NCBI RefSeq assembly: GCF_002929495.1
Contig: NZ_PJJJ01000027.1
Coordinates: 40,682-104,681 of the forward strand
Length of the DNA stretch: 64,000 bases
Origin: Cryobacterium sp. Y82
Lineage (GTDB): Bacteria > Actinomycetota > Actinomycetes > Actinomycetales > Microbacteriaceae
Direction: 5' to 3'
The position numbers were made by a program, and so were the translations under genes. The notes below the pieces were generated by a model that saw nothing but the letters and a program-made list of their open reading frames with translations, was not told where the DNA came from and did not search any database. Shown in pieces: positions 36,340-45,432 of this stretch. Within the stretch, counting starts at the first letter, position 1. Every line of letters begins with the position of its first letter.

Positions 36340-36513
36340 CCAGCCGATTCCGGCGCCCCGCCAAACGAGAGCACCGAAACCACGTAATTCCTCGGTGGTT
36401 GATCATACATAAGGAACCCAAATGTATGTGTATCCATCCATGGTTTTACGTGTCCGCAGCCGGGAGGCTGGCTGAGAGTAATCGTCATCACCGAAAAGCA
36501 AGGAGGCTTTACG

Positions 36514-37878
36514 ATGACCCAAGCCCTGAGTCAGTCGCCAGTCAACGCCCCGCAGAAAACCCCGAAATCACGGATAAAGCGCGTGGTCGCCGCATCCATG
36601 GCCGGCACAGTCGCCGAGTGGTATGAGTTCTTTATTTACGGTACGGCCGCGACTTTGGTCTTCGGTTCCCTGTTTTTTCCTAAAACGGGCAATCCATTGG
36701 ACGGGATCATTGCGGCCTTTGCCACGTACGCGGTCGGCTTCCTCGCCCGGCCTCTCGGAGGCATGGTTTTCGGTCATTTTGGTGACAGGTATGGACGCAA
36801 GAAGCTGCTGCAGTTCAGCCTCCTCCTGGTCGGCGCAGCGACGTTCCTCATGGGCTGCCTGCCTGGGTTTCAGGAGATCGGCTACTGGGCGCCCGCACTG
36901 CTGGTGCTCTTGCGGTTCCTTCAAGGTTTCGCCGTCGGCGGTGAGTGGGGCGGCGCCGTGCTGTTGGTCAGCGAGCACAGTCCGCAAAATCAGCGCGGAT
37001 TCTGGGCCAGCTTCCCCCAGGCTGCCGCACCGGTCGGCAACGTGCTGGCGACCGTCGTCATGCTCGGGCTTTCCTGGACCTTGGACCAGTCCTCGTTCAT
37101 GGCATGGGGCTGGCGGATCGCATTCTGGCTCTCGGCGCTGATCATCTTTGTGGGTTACATGATTCGCCGTACGGTCGAAGATGCACCGGTTTTTATCGAA
37201 GCGATGCGCAAGCAGCGGGAAGCCCAGCGCGAAGCAGCAACCCTGCGGGAGGTCCTGCGCACTTACCCTGCCCAGATCACCAAGGCGCTGATCATGCGCA
37301 TCGGGGAAAATTCCTCGTACTACCTCATGATCGTCTTCGCTATCACGTACCTGACCGTCCACGTCAAGGTTGAATACTCGACTGTCCTGTTGGTGCTGTT
37401 CGTGGCCAACATCGTCCAATTCTTCGCCATGCTCGGAGGCGGATGGCTCTCGGACAAGATCGGTCGCAAACGCACCATCGGTATCGGGTACGCGGGCCTA
37501 TTAGTCTGGGCTTTGACATTCTTTCCGGCTTTGGACAGCGGTAATTTCTGGGCCATCCTCGCCAGCACCACCTTTGGGCTGACCGTCCAGGCCGCCGCGT
37601 ATGCACCGCAGGCAGCCCTGATGTCCGAGATCTTCCCGACACGCATGCGTTACTCGGGATCCTCATTTACCTACCAGATCGCCACCATCTTCGCGGGCTC
37701 CGTGGCCCCGATGATCGCCACACTGCTGCTGAACCAGTTCAACAGCACTCTTCCGATCGTTATCTACGTCGTCGGAATCCTCATCATTTCTACCGTGGCA
37801 TTGTCCAGGCTCAAAGAAACACGTGGACTGGATCTCTCCTCCCTCGACCGGATACACGAAAACGAATTGGCCCGCTAA
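36514..37878 (+). CDS. MFS metabolite:H+ symporter (MHS family)
   Basis: This 454-residue, 12-helix transporter is of the MHS family, like KgtP, ProP and ShiA. The N-terminal SMAGTVAEWYEFFIYGTAAT, the loop FGHFGDRYGRKKLL (A-like motif) and LQGFAVGGEWGGAVLLVSEH are diagnostic. The family imports organic acids, betaines or aromatic acids with protons. A strong AAGGAGG site precedes the ATG. A hairpin terminator follows, so it is probably a single-gene unit upstream of two dehydrogenase genes. It may import the substrate of the oxidation modules or a related acid. The ligand is not predictable. Confidence 0.9.
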   Translation: MTQALSQSPVNAPQKTPKSRIKRVVAASMAGTVAEWYEFFIYGTAATLVFGSLFFPKTGNPLDGIIAAFATYAVGFLARPLGGMVFGHFGDRYGRKKLLQFSLLLVGAATFLMGCLPGFQEIGYWAPALLVLLRFLQGFAVGGEWGGAVLLVSEHSPQNQRGFWASFPQAAAPVGNVLATVVMLGLSWTLDQSSFMAWGWRIAFWLSALIIFVGYMIRRTVEDAPVFIEAMRKQREAQREAATLREVLRTYPAQITKALIMRIGENSSYYLMIVFAITYLTVHVKVEYSTVLLVLFVANIVQFFAMLGGGWLSDKIGRKRTIGIGYAGLLVWALTFFPALDSGNFWAILASTTFGLTVQAAAYAPQAALMSEIFPTRMRYSGSSFTYQIATIFAGSVAPMIATLLLNQFNSTLPIVIYVVGILIISTVALSRLKETRGLDLSSLDRIHENELAR

Positions 37879-37896
37879 CCTACCGCACCGCAGGCC

Positions 37897-37923
37897 GTGG
37901 ACCCGCTGCTACAGCGGGTCCAC
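37897..37923 (+). terminator. Hairpin terminator after the MHS transporter gene
   Basis: A perfect 12-bp stem, GTGGACCCGCTG (37897-37908) with CAGCGGGTCCAC (37912-37923) around a 3-base loop, lies 18 bp after the stop codon and is followed by GCCCATTTTC. The stem is very stable; the T-run is short. Confidence 0.75.
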
Positions 37924-37952
37924 GCCCATTTTCAAGAGAGAATCCGACCGCC

Positions 37953-38705
37953 ATGAATACGAACGATCAGCTTACGAAGAGCACCCTCGCCATGGGATCG
38001 AACAGCCCCGTGGCGGTAGTTACCGGAGGGAACGGATCGATCGGCCGCGCCGTTGCCGAACTCTTCCTCGGCAAGGGGATGCGCGTCGTCTCGGCCGATC
38101 GCCAGCCCCCACCGCAAGATGCAACGCCATCCGGCAATGACTTGCAGATGCACTACGAAGCCGACGATAGAGAAGGGGCGCAGAAACTGGTCGAGGCGCT
38201 GCCTGACGATGCGGCGATTCAGCACCTTGTCCTGGCCGCTGGGATCTATCCAGAACGTGAGTTCGCCCGCATCAGCGAGGTTGAGTGGCAGGACTGCCTC
38301 GACATCAATCTCACCGCCGTCTACCGCCTGCTCATTGCGGCGCTGCCCCGGCTGGCTCCGGATGCCTCCATCGTTTTGATCAGTTCCATCGCTGGACTGC
38401 GGGGAAGCAAGGGCCATGCCCATTATGCGGCGAGTAAAGCCGGACTGCTTGGGCTTATGCGATCCGTGATGTGGGAGCTCGGCGGGCAGCGGCGCATCAA
38501 CACTGTATCTCCGGGCATCATTGAAAACCGTATGACACAGTCGCTCCGCGACGGTGCAGGCGCGACGATCCTCACCAGCACGCCGCTGGGCCGATACGGA
38601 ACTCCGGCAGAAGTGGCCGCAGTCATCGACTTTCTCTGCAGCCCCGGCGCCTCCTTCGTCCACGGCGAGAACATCAGCGTCAATGGTGGGTTCTATGTCA
38701 ACTGA
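37953..38705 (+). CDS. Short-chain dehydrogenase/reductase (SDR 1)
   Basis: This 250-residue classical SDR has the cofactor loop VVTGGNGSIGRAVAELFL, Ser in VLISSIAGLRG, the Tyr/Lys pair HYAASKAGLLG and C-terminal NISVNGGFYVN. The usual NNAG is LAAGI here, a minor variation. It would oxidise a secondary alcohol or reduce a ketone with NAD(P). Its gene overlaps the next SDR gene by 11 bp, so they are expressed together. In the proposed pathway one of these SDRs is the candidate for oxidising the alicyclic alcohol to the ketone used by the monooxygenase. Met14 (37992) is an alternative start. Confidence 0.85.
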   Translation: MNTNDQLTKSTLAMGSNSPVAVVTGGNGSIGRAVAELFLGKGMRVVSADRQPPPQDATPSGNDLQMHYEADDREGAQKLVEALPDDAAIQHLVLAAGIYPEREFARISEVEWQDCLDINLTAVYRLLIAALPRLAPDASIVLISSIAGLRGSKGHAHYAASKAGLLGLMRSVMWELGGQRRINTVSPGIIENRMTQSLRDGAGATILTSTPLGRYGTPAEVAAVIDFLCSPGASFVHGENISVNGGFYVN

Positions 38706-39465
38706 GAATCGGCCAGCCCCCTTGAGGGCTGTGGTGACCGGCGGAAAGTCCGGCATCGGCCAGGCCTGCACCGACGCACTGCTGGACCAAGGGCATCGGG
38801 TAGCAGTTTTGGACATCTCCAATGACACCGCCCCCCAGATCGACTCAGACACACAGGCGCAGTTGCTCAATCTGCGCTGCGATGTCCGCGATCGCCAGGC
38901 CGTCTTCGAAGCATTCGCCGCAGTACAGGACCAATGGGGAGGATGCGACGTGCTCATCAATTCGGCCGGAATCGCACGCCCCGGCCCGAGCGAGACACTC
39001 CGGCCGGAGGACTGGAACGTTATGGTCGACGTCCACCTGACGGGCGCCATGTGGGCATGCCAGGCGGCTTTTCCTGCCCTGGCCGCCAGCGACCGGGCGG
39101 CCATCGTTAACATTTCCTCGGTGGCTGGGCGCATGGGAATGCCCCACAGGGCGAGCTACAACGCGGTGAAGGCCGGCATCGAGGGCCTTACCCGATCACT
39201 GGCGGTCGAGTGGGCCCCGCACGGAATCCGGTGCAACGCCGTCGCCCCTGGATATGTCGATACCTCCTTCACTCAGCTTCTGGAGGAATCCGGCCAATTA
39301 GACAAGGCTCCGATTGTGAGTCGCACGCCGCTACACCGGTTTGCGCACCCAACCGAAATTGCTGAGAGCATCCTATTCCTGGCTTCCTCGGCGGCGTCGT
39401 TCGTCACGGGCCACACCCTCGTTGTCGATGGGGGATTAACGATCGACGGCGCTTGGTACGAATAG
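38695..39465 (+). CDS. Short-chain dehydrogenase/reductase (SDR 2)
   Basis: This is a 256-residue classical SDR: VVTGGKSGIGQACTDALLDQ with DIS after the second strand (NAD preference likely), NSAG, Ser in VNISSVAGRMG, YNAVKAGIEGL with the catalytic Tyr and Lys, and GHTLVVDGGLT. The ATG at 38695 lies inside the end of SDR 1 with a GGTGGG ribosome site. The long upstream frame is a shadow of SDR 1. The paralogous tandem suggests alcohols of different stereochemistry or two successive oxidations. It converges with the GAF-PucR regulator gene 20 bp downstream. Confidence 0.88.
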   Translation: MSTENRPAPLRAVVTGGKSGIGQACTDALLDQGHRVAVLDISNDTAPQIDSDTQAQLLNLRCDVRDRQAVFEAFAAVQDQWGGCDVLINSAGIARPGPSETLRPEDWNVMVDVHLTGAMWACQAAFPALAASDRAAIVNISSVAGRMGMPHRASYNAVKAGIEGLTRSLAVEWAPHGIRCNAVAPGYVDTSFTQLLEESGQLDKAPIVSRTPLHRFAHPTEIAESILFLASSAASFVTGHTLVVDGGLTIDGAWYE

Positions 39466-39485
39466 CCTTTGACGCGCAGCGGCCG

Positions 39486-41357
39486 TTAGTGTTTTGCCGG
39501 GGAACCGTCCAGGAGCCTGGCGACTACCAACAGGACGTGGTGGTCGAGGGCCCGGCGCCCATTGTTCCAGTCTGTTCCCAGCAAGGATTCGATGCGTTCA
39601 AGGCGTTGGCGGACCGTATTGGGGTGCACCACCAGCTCCTGGGCCGTTCGGGCAATATTGCGCCCCTCGTCGAGATAGCACAATGCCGTATCGCACAGCT
39701 GTGTGCCATTCGACCGGTCGTAGTCAAGTAAAGGACCCAGGCTTCCGCGCAGGGCACTTTGAGTGACCTGTGAATCCGCGTTGGCGAGGAAAATGCCAAT
39801 GGTTCCCAGAGACTGCCACCCTACGACGTTGCCGGCTTGGGGTAATGAACGTGCCGCCGTCAGCACGCGTTCGGCCAGGGCGAATCCTGCTCCGATTTCA
39901 CTGAGCGCGGCGAGGGGCTCTGAGTGGGCCATGCGCACGCCGCCCCAACGCCGGGCTCCGGGCTTGCCGAGAAAATCGGCGATCCATGCAAAAACCTGCT
40001 CCGGAGCACCCAAATACAAGCGGTCATCGAAGTGACCCCGCAGCAGCTGTTCTCCGAGGTCCACCTCCAAAGCTTCCTCAAAGTCCGTCAACGACCGCAG
40101 CGCTCCGTCAACGATGGCGACCCGGAACGGTGAGCCGTCCTCAAGGCCGTAGGCAGCAGCCGATGTTGCTGTGTGCTGCCGCAACCCTTCCGCCGGCGGG
40201 CTGATCAGCGTGGCCAGAAGTTCCACACGCTGGCGCTGCCGGTTGTGCCGCGACGCGTCAGAATGTGAAATGAACGTTCCCAGAACCAGCGCAGCGCGCC
40301 GGAGAATCGCTTCGTCGTCGGCCGCGGTTTCACCCTCAACGAGCACGCCGCCCAGCGCTTCCCCCTCGATGACTGAGGCCATGACCACCACAGTGGTCCC
40401 GTCCTCCAGCGTTGCGGTGACGGGAGCGTTGGTGTGCCGGGACGCGGGGATCAGGGCCCGTGCCGCGTGGAGCTTTTCGCCTCCCACATCACCGGCATCG
40501 ATGCGGACGGTTAGATCGAGCAGCCGTGCCGGGCGGCCCAGGATCTGGCTGATCCGGGCGGCCAGTCCGGGCAGGCCCTCCGAGGAACTCAGGGCTGCAA
40601 AAAGCTCATCGTCTGTGGCCGCCAACCGTTTGAGCCTCGCGATTGAGCTCTCCTTGTCCCGGTTCGCGGTCTCGAGCGATCCCATCGACTCGGTCAGTTC
40701 GGCCAGGCGTTCCAGGTTGTCCAGGGCGACGGCGGCCTGGTTAGCCAGGGCCTCCACGGCAAAGATTTGTTCCTCGCTGAACTCATGGGCCCAACGATCT
40801 GCCACCATGAGCGCCCCAATGATGTCCCCGCCGATGCGCATGGGCGCGCCCAGCAGCGCTTTGACCCCCTCTTTGGCAACCGCATCGTCAATGTGTTCCA
40901 GATGTGCAAGTGAGACAGCCGGCAAATAATCTGAAACCTGGATGGGGCCATCGGCCCGTGCCACGTTGCCAAGGACGCCGGTGCCAAAGGGCATGCGGAT
41001 GTCCCGGTAGGCCTGGGTCCACACGCCGTCAGTCTCCGTAATTCGCGTTTCCCGCTTTTCTGGATCATTGAGGCTGATGTAGGCCATGTCCGTACCGACG
41101 ATGGCCCGGGTACGGGTGACGATTTCACGAAGCACATTTCCACCCTCGCGCAGGGACGAGATAGCAGCGGCAGTCTCGGACAGGGCCAGCGTGAGCATCC
41201 GCTGTCCGCGTGCGTTGGAGGCCAGTGCGTGCACGGACCGCAGGCTCTCGCGCAGCCGTTGCCCCTGGGCATCCGCCGGGAGAAGGTCCAACCCCGTAAG
41301 GAAATCGGAGGACGCCGGGTCCAATGCCTGCTGCAAGAGGCCAGCGAGCAAGTGCAT
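39486..41357 (-). CDS. GAF-domain PucR/CdaR-type transcriptional regulator
   Basis: This regulator of about 623 residues has a GAF sensor domain at residues 70-215 (GGNVLREIVTRTRAIVGTDM, ALLGAPMRIGGDIIGALMVA), a short coiled linker (215-245), a middle region, and a C-terminal PucR helix-turn-helix (LCYLDEGRNIARTAQELVVH then PNTVRQRLERIESLLG). Such proteins activate catabolic genes after binding a small molecule in the GAF domain. I use the ATG at 41355-41357 because a perfect AAGGAGG lies 6 bp upstream; the GTG eight codons earlier has none. It is divergent from the alcohol dehydrogenase/monooxygenase operon and is its probable regulator. Confidence 0.88.
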   Translation of the reverse strand: MHLLAGLLQQALDPASSDFLTGLDLLPADAQGQRLRESLRSVHALASNARGQRMLTLALSETAAAISSLREGGNVLREIVTRTRAIVGTDMAYISLNDPEKRETRITETDGVWTQAYRDIRMPFGTGVLGNVARADGPIQVSDYLPAVSLAHLEHIDDAVAKEGVKALLGAPMRIGGDIIGALMVADRWAHEFSEEQIFAVEALANQAAVALDNLERLAELTESMGSLETANRDKESSIARLKRLAATDDELFAALSSSEGLPGLAARISQILGRPARLLDLTVRIDAGDVGGEKLHAARALIPASRHTNAPVTATLEDGTTVVVMASVIEGEALGGVLVEGETAADDEAILRRAALVLGTFISHSDASRHNRQRQRVELLATLISPPAEGLRQHTATSAAAYGLEDGSPFRVAIVDGALRSLTDFEEALEVDLGEQLLRGHFDDRLYLGAPEQVFAWIADFLGKPGARRWGGVRMAHSEPLAALSEIGAGFALAERVLTAARSLPQAGNVVGWQSLGTIGIFLANADSQVTQSALRGSLGPLLDYDRSNGTQLCDTALCYLDEGRNIARTAQELVVHPNTVRQRLERIESLLGTDWNNGRRALDHHVLLVVARLLDGSPAKH

Positions 41358-41492
41358 GAAACCCTCCTTGGAATTATCCACATAAAACCGGTTTCAGTAT
41401 GTCATGAACCTCCATGGCTGCCCGAGGGCTCTCCTGCGAGACTGAACCAGGAACGTTCGCTACATCACACTGATTACCAAAAAGGACAGCAG

Positions 41493-41555
41493 ATGACTCA
41501 GCAACTCGACCCTCGGACCGCTGGCAGGACCAACTGCAGGCAGGGGACGACATGA
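41493..41555 (+). CDS. Possible 20-residue leader peptide before the alcohol dehydrogenase
   Basis: An ATG at 41493 is preceded by AAAAAGGA and opens a 20-codon frame (MTQQLDPRTAGRTNCRQGTT) whose TGA overlaps the ATG of the alcohol dehydrogenase (ATGA at 41552-41555). The overlap suggests translational coupling. It may be a real leader or the left-over start of a deleted upstream gene. No similarity is recognised. Confidence 0.35.
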   Translation: MTQQLDPRTAGRTNCRQGTT

Positions 41556-42745
41556 TGAGCTCTCCACTGACAGATCTCCAGGGCGTGACGGTCGCAGCGG
41601 CCCCGACCGCAATGACAATCCGCGGTGCCGTCTTGAATTCCACCGGGGCGCAGCCCCCATATGCGCAGAGTCGGCCCATCACCGTGGACGAACTGACCCT
41701 CAGCGGACCAGCACGCGGCGAAGTGCTGGTGCGGATCGAGGCAGCCGGACTGTGCCACTCAGACCTGTCAGTGGTCAACGGTTCACGTCCGCGGCCGCTG
41801 CCGATGCTGCTGGGCCACGAGGCAGCAGGAATCGTCGAAGCGGTGGGCCACGACGTTGACTCCAACCTCATCGGCCAGCGGGTGGTTATGACCTTCCTGC
41901 CACGGTGCGGCCAGTGCGAGGCCTGCCTGACCAACGGAAAGCTGCCCTGCTCCGCGGGCAGCAAGAGTAACGAACAGGGAATCCTGCTCAGCGGTTCTTC
42001 CCACCTGACGCGCGGCGGCGAAACGGTGGCCCATCACTTGGGCGTCTCCGGCTTCGCCACCCATGCGGTGGTCGATCACCGATCCGTGGTGCCCGTCGGG
42101 GCTGACGTGCCGCCAGCGGTCGCTGCACTTCTGGGTTGCGCCGTACTCACCGGGGGCGGGGCCCTTCTCAACGCTGGACGCATCACTGCCGAGTCCACCG
42201 TCGCAATCGTCGGCCTTGGCGGAGTGGGCATGGCCGGACTCCTGGCTGCCCTTGCCACTGGCTGCCGACGCGTCATTGCCGTCGACGCCCAGGCCTCCAA
42301 GCTTGACCTTGCCCTGCAGTGGGGGGCGAGCGAGGCCTACACCCCGGAGGAAGCCTTGGAACGCTCCGTGGTCGTTGACGTCGTGCTTGAAGCGGCGGGC
42401 CATCCCCGCGCCTTTGAAACCGCCTACCAACTGCTGGGCTTAGGCGGAACGCTGGTGACCGTCGGCCTTCCAGCACCAGGTGCCATGTCCTCAATCGAAC
42501 CGTTGCGACTGACGGCAAAGGCACAATCGATCGTGGGGAGCTACCTCGGATCAGCCGTACCGAAGCGCGACATCCCCGTTTTTGAACAACTCTGGCGCGA
42601 AGGAAAACTGCCGCTCGAACGGCTTGTCTCCCGGGAGATCAGCCTCGACGACATAAACGAGGGCATGGACGCCCTCGCCTCCGGCAGCGGGATCCGGCAG
42701 GTCATCAACTTTGGGACAACGCACGAAGAACGGAAGAACCGATGA
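41552..42745 (+). CDS. Zinc-dependent alcohol dehydrogenase (MDR family)
   Basis: This 397-residue class III-like medium-chain dehydrogenase keeps the catalytic zinc ligands Cys68 (AAGLCHSDLS) and His89-Glu90 (LLGHEAAG), and structural zinc Cys at 119, 122, 125 and 133 (CGQCEACLTNGKLPC). The NAD motif is VAIVGLGGVGMAGLL with Asp after the next strand. It oxidises a primary or secondary alcohol with NAD. Followed with overlap by a Baeyer-Villiger monooxygenase and a lactone-hydrolase-like gene, it is the best candidate for oxidising the omega-hydroxy acid (ChnD-like step) or the first alcohol. A decayed paralog lies at 47930-48716. Met21 (41612) is another possible start. Confidence 0.9.
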   Translation: MMSSPLTDLQGVTVAAAPTAMTIRGAVLNSTGAQPPYAQSRPITVDELTLSGPARGEVLVRIEAAGLCHSDLSVVNGSRPRPLPMLLGHEAAGIVEAVGHDVDSNLIGQRVVMTFLPRCGQCEACLTNGKLPCSAGSKSNEQGILLSGSSHLTRGGETVAHHLGVSGFATHAVVDHRSVVPVGADVPPAVAALLGCAVLTGGGALLNAGRITAESTVAIVGLGGVGMAGLLAALATGCRRVIAVDAQASKLDLALQWGASEAYTPEEALERSVVVDVVLEAAGHPRAFETAYQLLGLGGTLVTVGLPAPGAMSSIEPLRLTAKAQSIVGSYLGSAVPKRDIPVFEQLWREGKLPLERLVSREISLDDINEGMDALASGSGIRQVINFGTTHEERKNR

Positions 42746-44241
42746 GCAACCAGACAACCGACCACGACGTAGTGATCCTCGGCGCAGGATTCGGCGGCCT
42801 GGGCATGGGCGCCCAGCTGAAAGAGGCTGGTATCGAGAACTTCGCCATCTTCGACAAGGGCCCCGGCCTGGGCGGAGTCTGGCGCGAAAACAGCTACCCG
42901 GGTGCCGCCTGTGACACCGAGGCCCATCTCTACTGTTACAGCTTCTTCCCCCACTTACGAGTAAGCCGGATGTACGCGGACCGCAACGAGCTGATGGGCT
43001 ACCTGGAGCGTTTAGCCACCCGATACACACTGGGCCCGCACCTGAATTTCAACACCGAAGTCACCTCCGCCGTATGGGATGGGGCAAACGCGCTCTGGCG
43101 CCTGCAGGTTAATGGCTCAGGTGAACACACCGCCCGCGTTTTCATCCCCGCCTGGGGACAGCTGAACACTCCGTTCGTTCCTGCATTTCCCGGCCTGGCC
43201 GATTTCCAAGGCGCCGCATTCCACTCTGCGCGCTGGGACCACACTGTCGACTTGACCGGGAAGAAAATCATCAGCATCGGCTCGGCAGCCAGTGCCGTCC
43301 AGTACGTGCCCGAGGTGGCCAAGGTCGCCGGATCGCTGGAAGTTTTCCAGCGCAGTGCCAACTGGATCATGCCCCGCAACCAAGTGATCTTCAGCAAGGA
43401 ACAGCTTGACTCCTTCGAAGAAAATCCGGACACCTTTGAGCAAAGCCGCCGCAACCTGCACGATTTCCGGGAGAACGGGTTCGAACGCACACGCCGTGCC
43501 ACCGACGCCCAGCGCGCCGGCGTCGCCCAGGCCGTTGCCCATCTCGAGGCGCAGGTGCCGGACCCAGAACTGCGGCGCAAACTGACCCCTGACTACGAGT
43601 TCGGATGCAAGCGGATCCTCCGCACTGACGACTACTACCCGGCCCTGATGGGTGGGAACGTCGAACTAGTCACCCAGGGCATCGACGCCATCGTTCCAGA
43701 AGGCATCCGCACCCGTGACGGGCAGATCCATAAAGCGGACGTCATCATTTTCGGCACCGGATTCAGCAGCCAGGCCTTCCAAGGCGATCTGCAGGTCATC
43801 GGTGCCTCCGGCGAGGACCTGAAAGAACGCTGGGCTGACGGCGCGGAGGCCCATCTGGGTATGAGCGTCGACGGCTTCCCGAACATGTTCATGATCTACG
43901 GGCCGAACACCAACCTGAACCACAATTCGATCATCACCATGCTGGAAATCCAGCAGGCATACATCCTTAAAATCTTGGTGCACCTGCTTACCGCCCCGCA
44001 GGCCTCAGTGGAAGTGCGCGGAAGGGTCCTGACCTCGTACAACGCAAGCCTGCAGAACGAGATGGAAGGATCCGCTTTTTCCGCCGACTGCTCCAGCTGG
44101 TACAAGAACGCCGCGGGCAAGGTCATCAACAACTGGTCCGGAACAGTCGAGGAATACCGTAGCCTCGCTGGGCACTGGAACCCGGGCGACTACATGCTCT
44201 CCGGCGCCGTGCTGCCAGTTCAGGAAATGGCGAGAGTATGA
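42742..44241 (+). CDS. Baeyer-Villiger-type flavin monooxygenase (copy 1)
   Basis: This 499-residue class B flavoprotein monooxygenase has the FAD motif GAGFGGLGMG (14-23), GGVWRENSYPGAACDTEAHL (second BVMO signature), and the fingerprint FQGAAFHSARWD at residues 155-166, which fits FxGxxxHxxxW(P/D) exactly. The second Rossmann motif is ISIGSAASAVQ. Such enzymes use NADPH and O2 to convert ketones to esters or cyclic ketones to lactones. The gene overlaps both the upstream alcohol dehydrogenase and the downstream hydrolase by 4 bp, matching the order ketone, lactone, hydroxy acid. It is slightly shorter than cyclohexanone monooxygenase (about 540), so ring preference is open. Confidence 0.9.
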   Translation: MSNQTTDHDVVILGAGFGGLGMGAQLKEAGIENFAIFDKGPGLGGVWRENSYPGAACDTEAHLYCYSFFPHLRVSRMYADRNELMGYLERLATRYTLGPHLNFNTEVTSAVWDGANALWRLQVNGSGEHTARVFIPAWGQLNTPFVPAFPGLADFQGAAFHSARWDHTVDLTGKKIISIGSAASAVQYVPEVAKVAGSLEVFQRSANWIMPRNQVIFSKEQLDSFEENPDTFEQSRRNLHDFRENGFERTRRATDAQRAGVAQAVAHLEAQVPDPELRRKLTPDYEFGCKRILRTDDYYPALMGGNVELVTQGIDAIVPEGIRTRDGQIHKADVIIFGTGFSSQAFQGDLQVIGASGEDLKERWADGAEAHLGMSVDGFPNMFMIYGPNTNLNHNSIITMLEIQQAYILKILVHLLTAPQASVEVRGRVLTSYNASLQNEMEGSAFSADCSSWYKNAAGKVINNWSGTVEEYRSLAGHWNPGDYMLSGAVLPVQEMARV

Positions 44242-45245
44242 ACTCGAAACTCTTGCCGGCGGTCCCGCTGGACGACGTAGCTGTCGACGCAGTGGACCTG
44301 ATCCGGGCGTTCCGCGACGCCGGAGCGGTCAGTTTTCAAGACCAGCCCCTGGACCAGTCACGGGCTGCATACGAGGCGGGCTGTGCCGCAAACGGGGTTC
44401 CATTTAAAGCCCTGGAACGGGTCGAGGACCTTCACTGCGAGGTCAACGGCGGGTCCATCCGGCTGCGGCACTACCGTCCCGGAGGTAACGATTCGGAGAC
44501 CGCACGTGCTGTCGTGGTGTACCTCCATGGTGGCGGGTGGGTGATCGGCTCGGTGGAAACGCACGACCGCCTCTGCCGCTACCTGGCCGCGGTCAGCGGA
44601 CTTGACGTTGTATCCGTCGACTACCGGCTGGCTCCTGAGTACCCGTTCCCGACCCCGCTCGAGGACTGCATAGCAGCCCTGACCTTTGTCAGTGTCCGGG
44701 CCGGAGAATATGGCTGGGATCCGCATCGGATCATCGTGGCCGGCGACAGCGCCGGCGGCAACCTTGCCGCCGTCTTGGCTTCGGACCCGGGCTGCACCGT
44801 AACCGGAAGCACCATCATCGGCCAGCTGCTCTTCTATCCTGTGGCGAACCTGCTGCACGAGTCGGATTCCTACGCCCGTATCGCCGACGGTTTTCCCCTG
44901 ACCGCAGGCTCAATGCGATGGTTTCGAAGCCTGTACCTGGCAGATCCGCAATTTGCACGCGACCTCCGCGTCTCACCTGGGCTTCGTCAACCCGCCGAAC
45001 TGGCCGAACACGGCGCTCCGCCAGCATTCGTAGTGACCGTCGGACTAGACCCCCTGGCCGACGAAGGAGTCGAATACGCAGGTCTGCTGGCCCGCGCCGG
45101 AGCACCAGTGGAGCACCACCATCTGCCGCGCCACTCCCATGGACTGTTCACCGCAGCCGGAAAAATTCCCACCGGTGCAAGACTGTTGAACCGGGCCGCC
45201 AACTGGCTGGTCGAGCTCACCGACTCGGCGGAGAAGGCTAGCTAG
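44238..45245 (+). CDS. HSL-family alpha/beta hydrolase, candidate lactone hydrolase
   Basis: This 335-residue hydrolase of the hormone-sensitive lipase family has HGGGW at 97-101 (oxyanion hole), GDSAGG with nucleophile Ser171, Asp in TVGLDPLADEG and His in HSHGLF. MlhB, the monoterpene epsilon-lactone hydrolase of Rhodococcus, and the ChnC-type lactonases belong to this broad group, and the gene overlaps the monooxygenase gene, so hydrolysis of the lactone or ester product is the obvious role. The first 60 residues form the cap. No signal peptide is seen, so it is cytoplasmic. Confidence 0.88.
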   Translation: MNSKLLPAVPLDDVAVDAVDLIRAFRDAGAVSFQDQPLDQSRAAYEAGCAANGVPFKALERVEDLHCEVNGGSIRLRHYRPGGNDSETARAVVVYLHGGGWVIGSVETHDRLCRYLAAVSGLDVVSVDYRLAPEYPFPTPLEDCIAALTFVSVRAGEYGWDPHRIIVAGDSAGGNLAAVLASDPGCTVTGSTIIGQLLFYPVANLLHESDSYARIADGFPLTAGSMRWFRSLYLADPQFARDLRVSPGLRQPAELAEHGAPPAFVVTVGLDPLADEGVEYAGLLARAGAPVEHHHLPRHSHGLFTAAGKIPTGARLLNRAANWLVELTDSAEKAS

Positions 45246-45266
45246 CTGGTCTCCCCTACCTCCCCA

Positions 45267-45416
45267 TCCACGGTCCGCCACTACCTGGACAGCGGCGTCA
45301 AGTTCGTCCTGGTCAGGGCCGACATCGCGCTTTTAATACGGGGCATCGAAGCCTCGCTGTCGAATACATACAGGCCGGCGACGGCGAAAACCCCGCCAGC
45401 TACTCCCCAGCCGTAA
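45267..45416 (+). pseudogene. C-terminal remnant of an HpcH/HpaI-family aldolase
   Basis: Between the hydrolase and aldehyde dehydrogenase genes, a frame reads STVRHYLDSGVKFVLVRADI then ALLIRGIEASLSNTYRP and stops at 45414-45416. This resembles the last strand and helix of HpcH/HpaI aldolases (pattern YLDxGxxFVxVGxDxxLLxxGxxxL). Only about 50 of 250-270 codons remain, in line with a deletion. The loss indicates that the operon once made or split a 2-oxo-4-hydroxy acid. Confidence 0.6.
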
Positions 45417-45432
45417 CATTGAAGGACTCTCC

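Noticed and set aside
36440..36513. CTGAGAG near GGGAGGCTGG before the MHS transporter looked like the start of a TPP riboswitch
   Set aside because: The second conserved TPP element (ACCTGATC, GATAATGC, GCGTAGGGA) is absent and the spacing to the ATG is too short.
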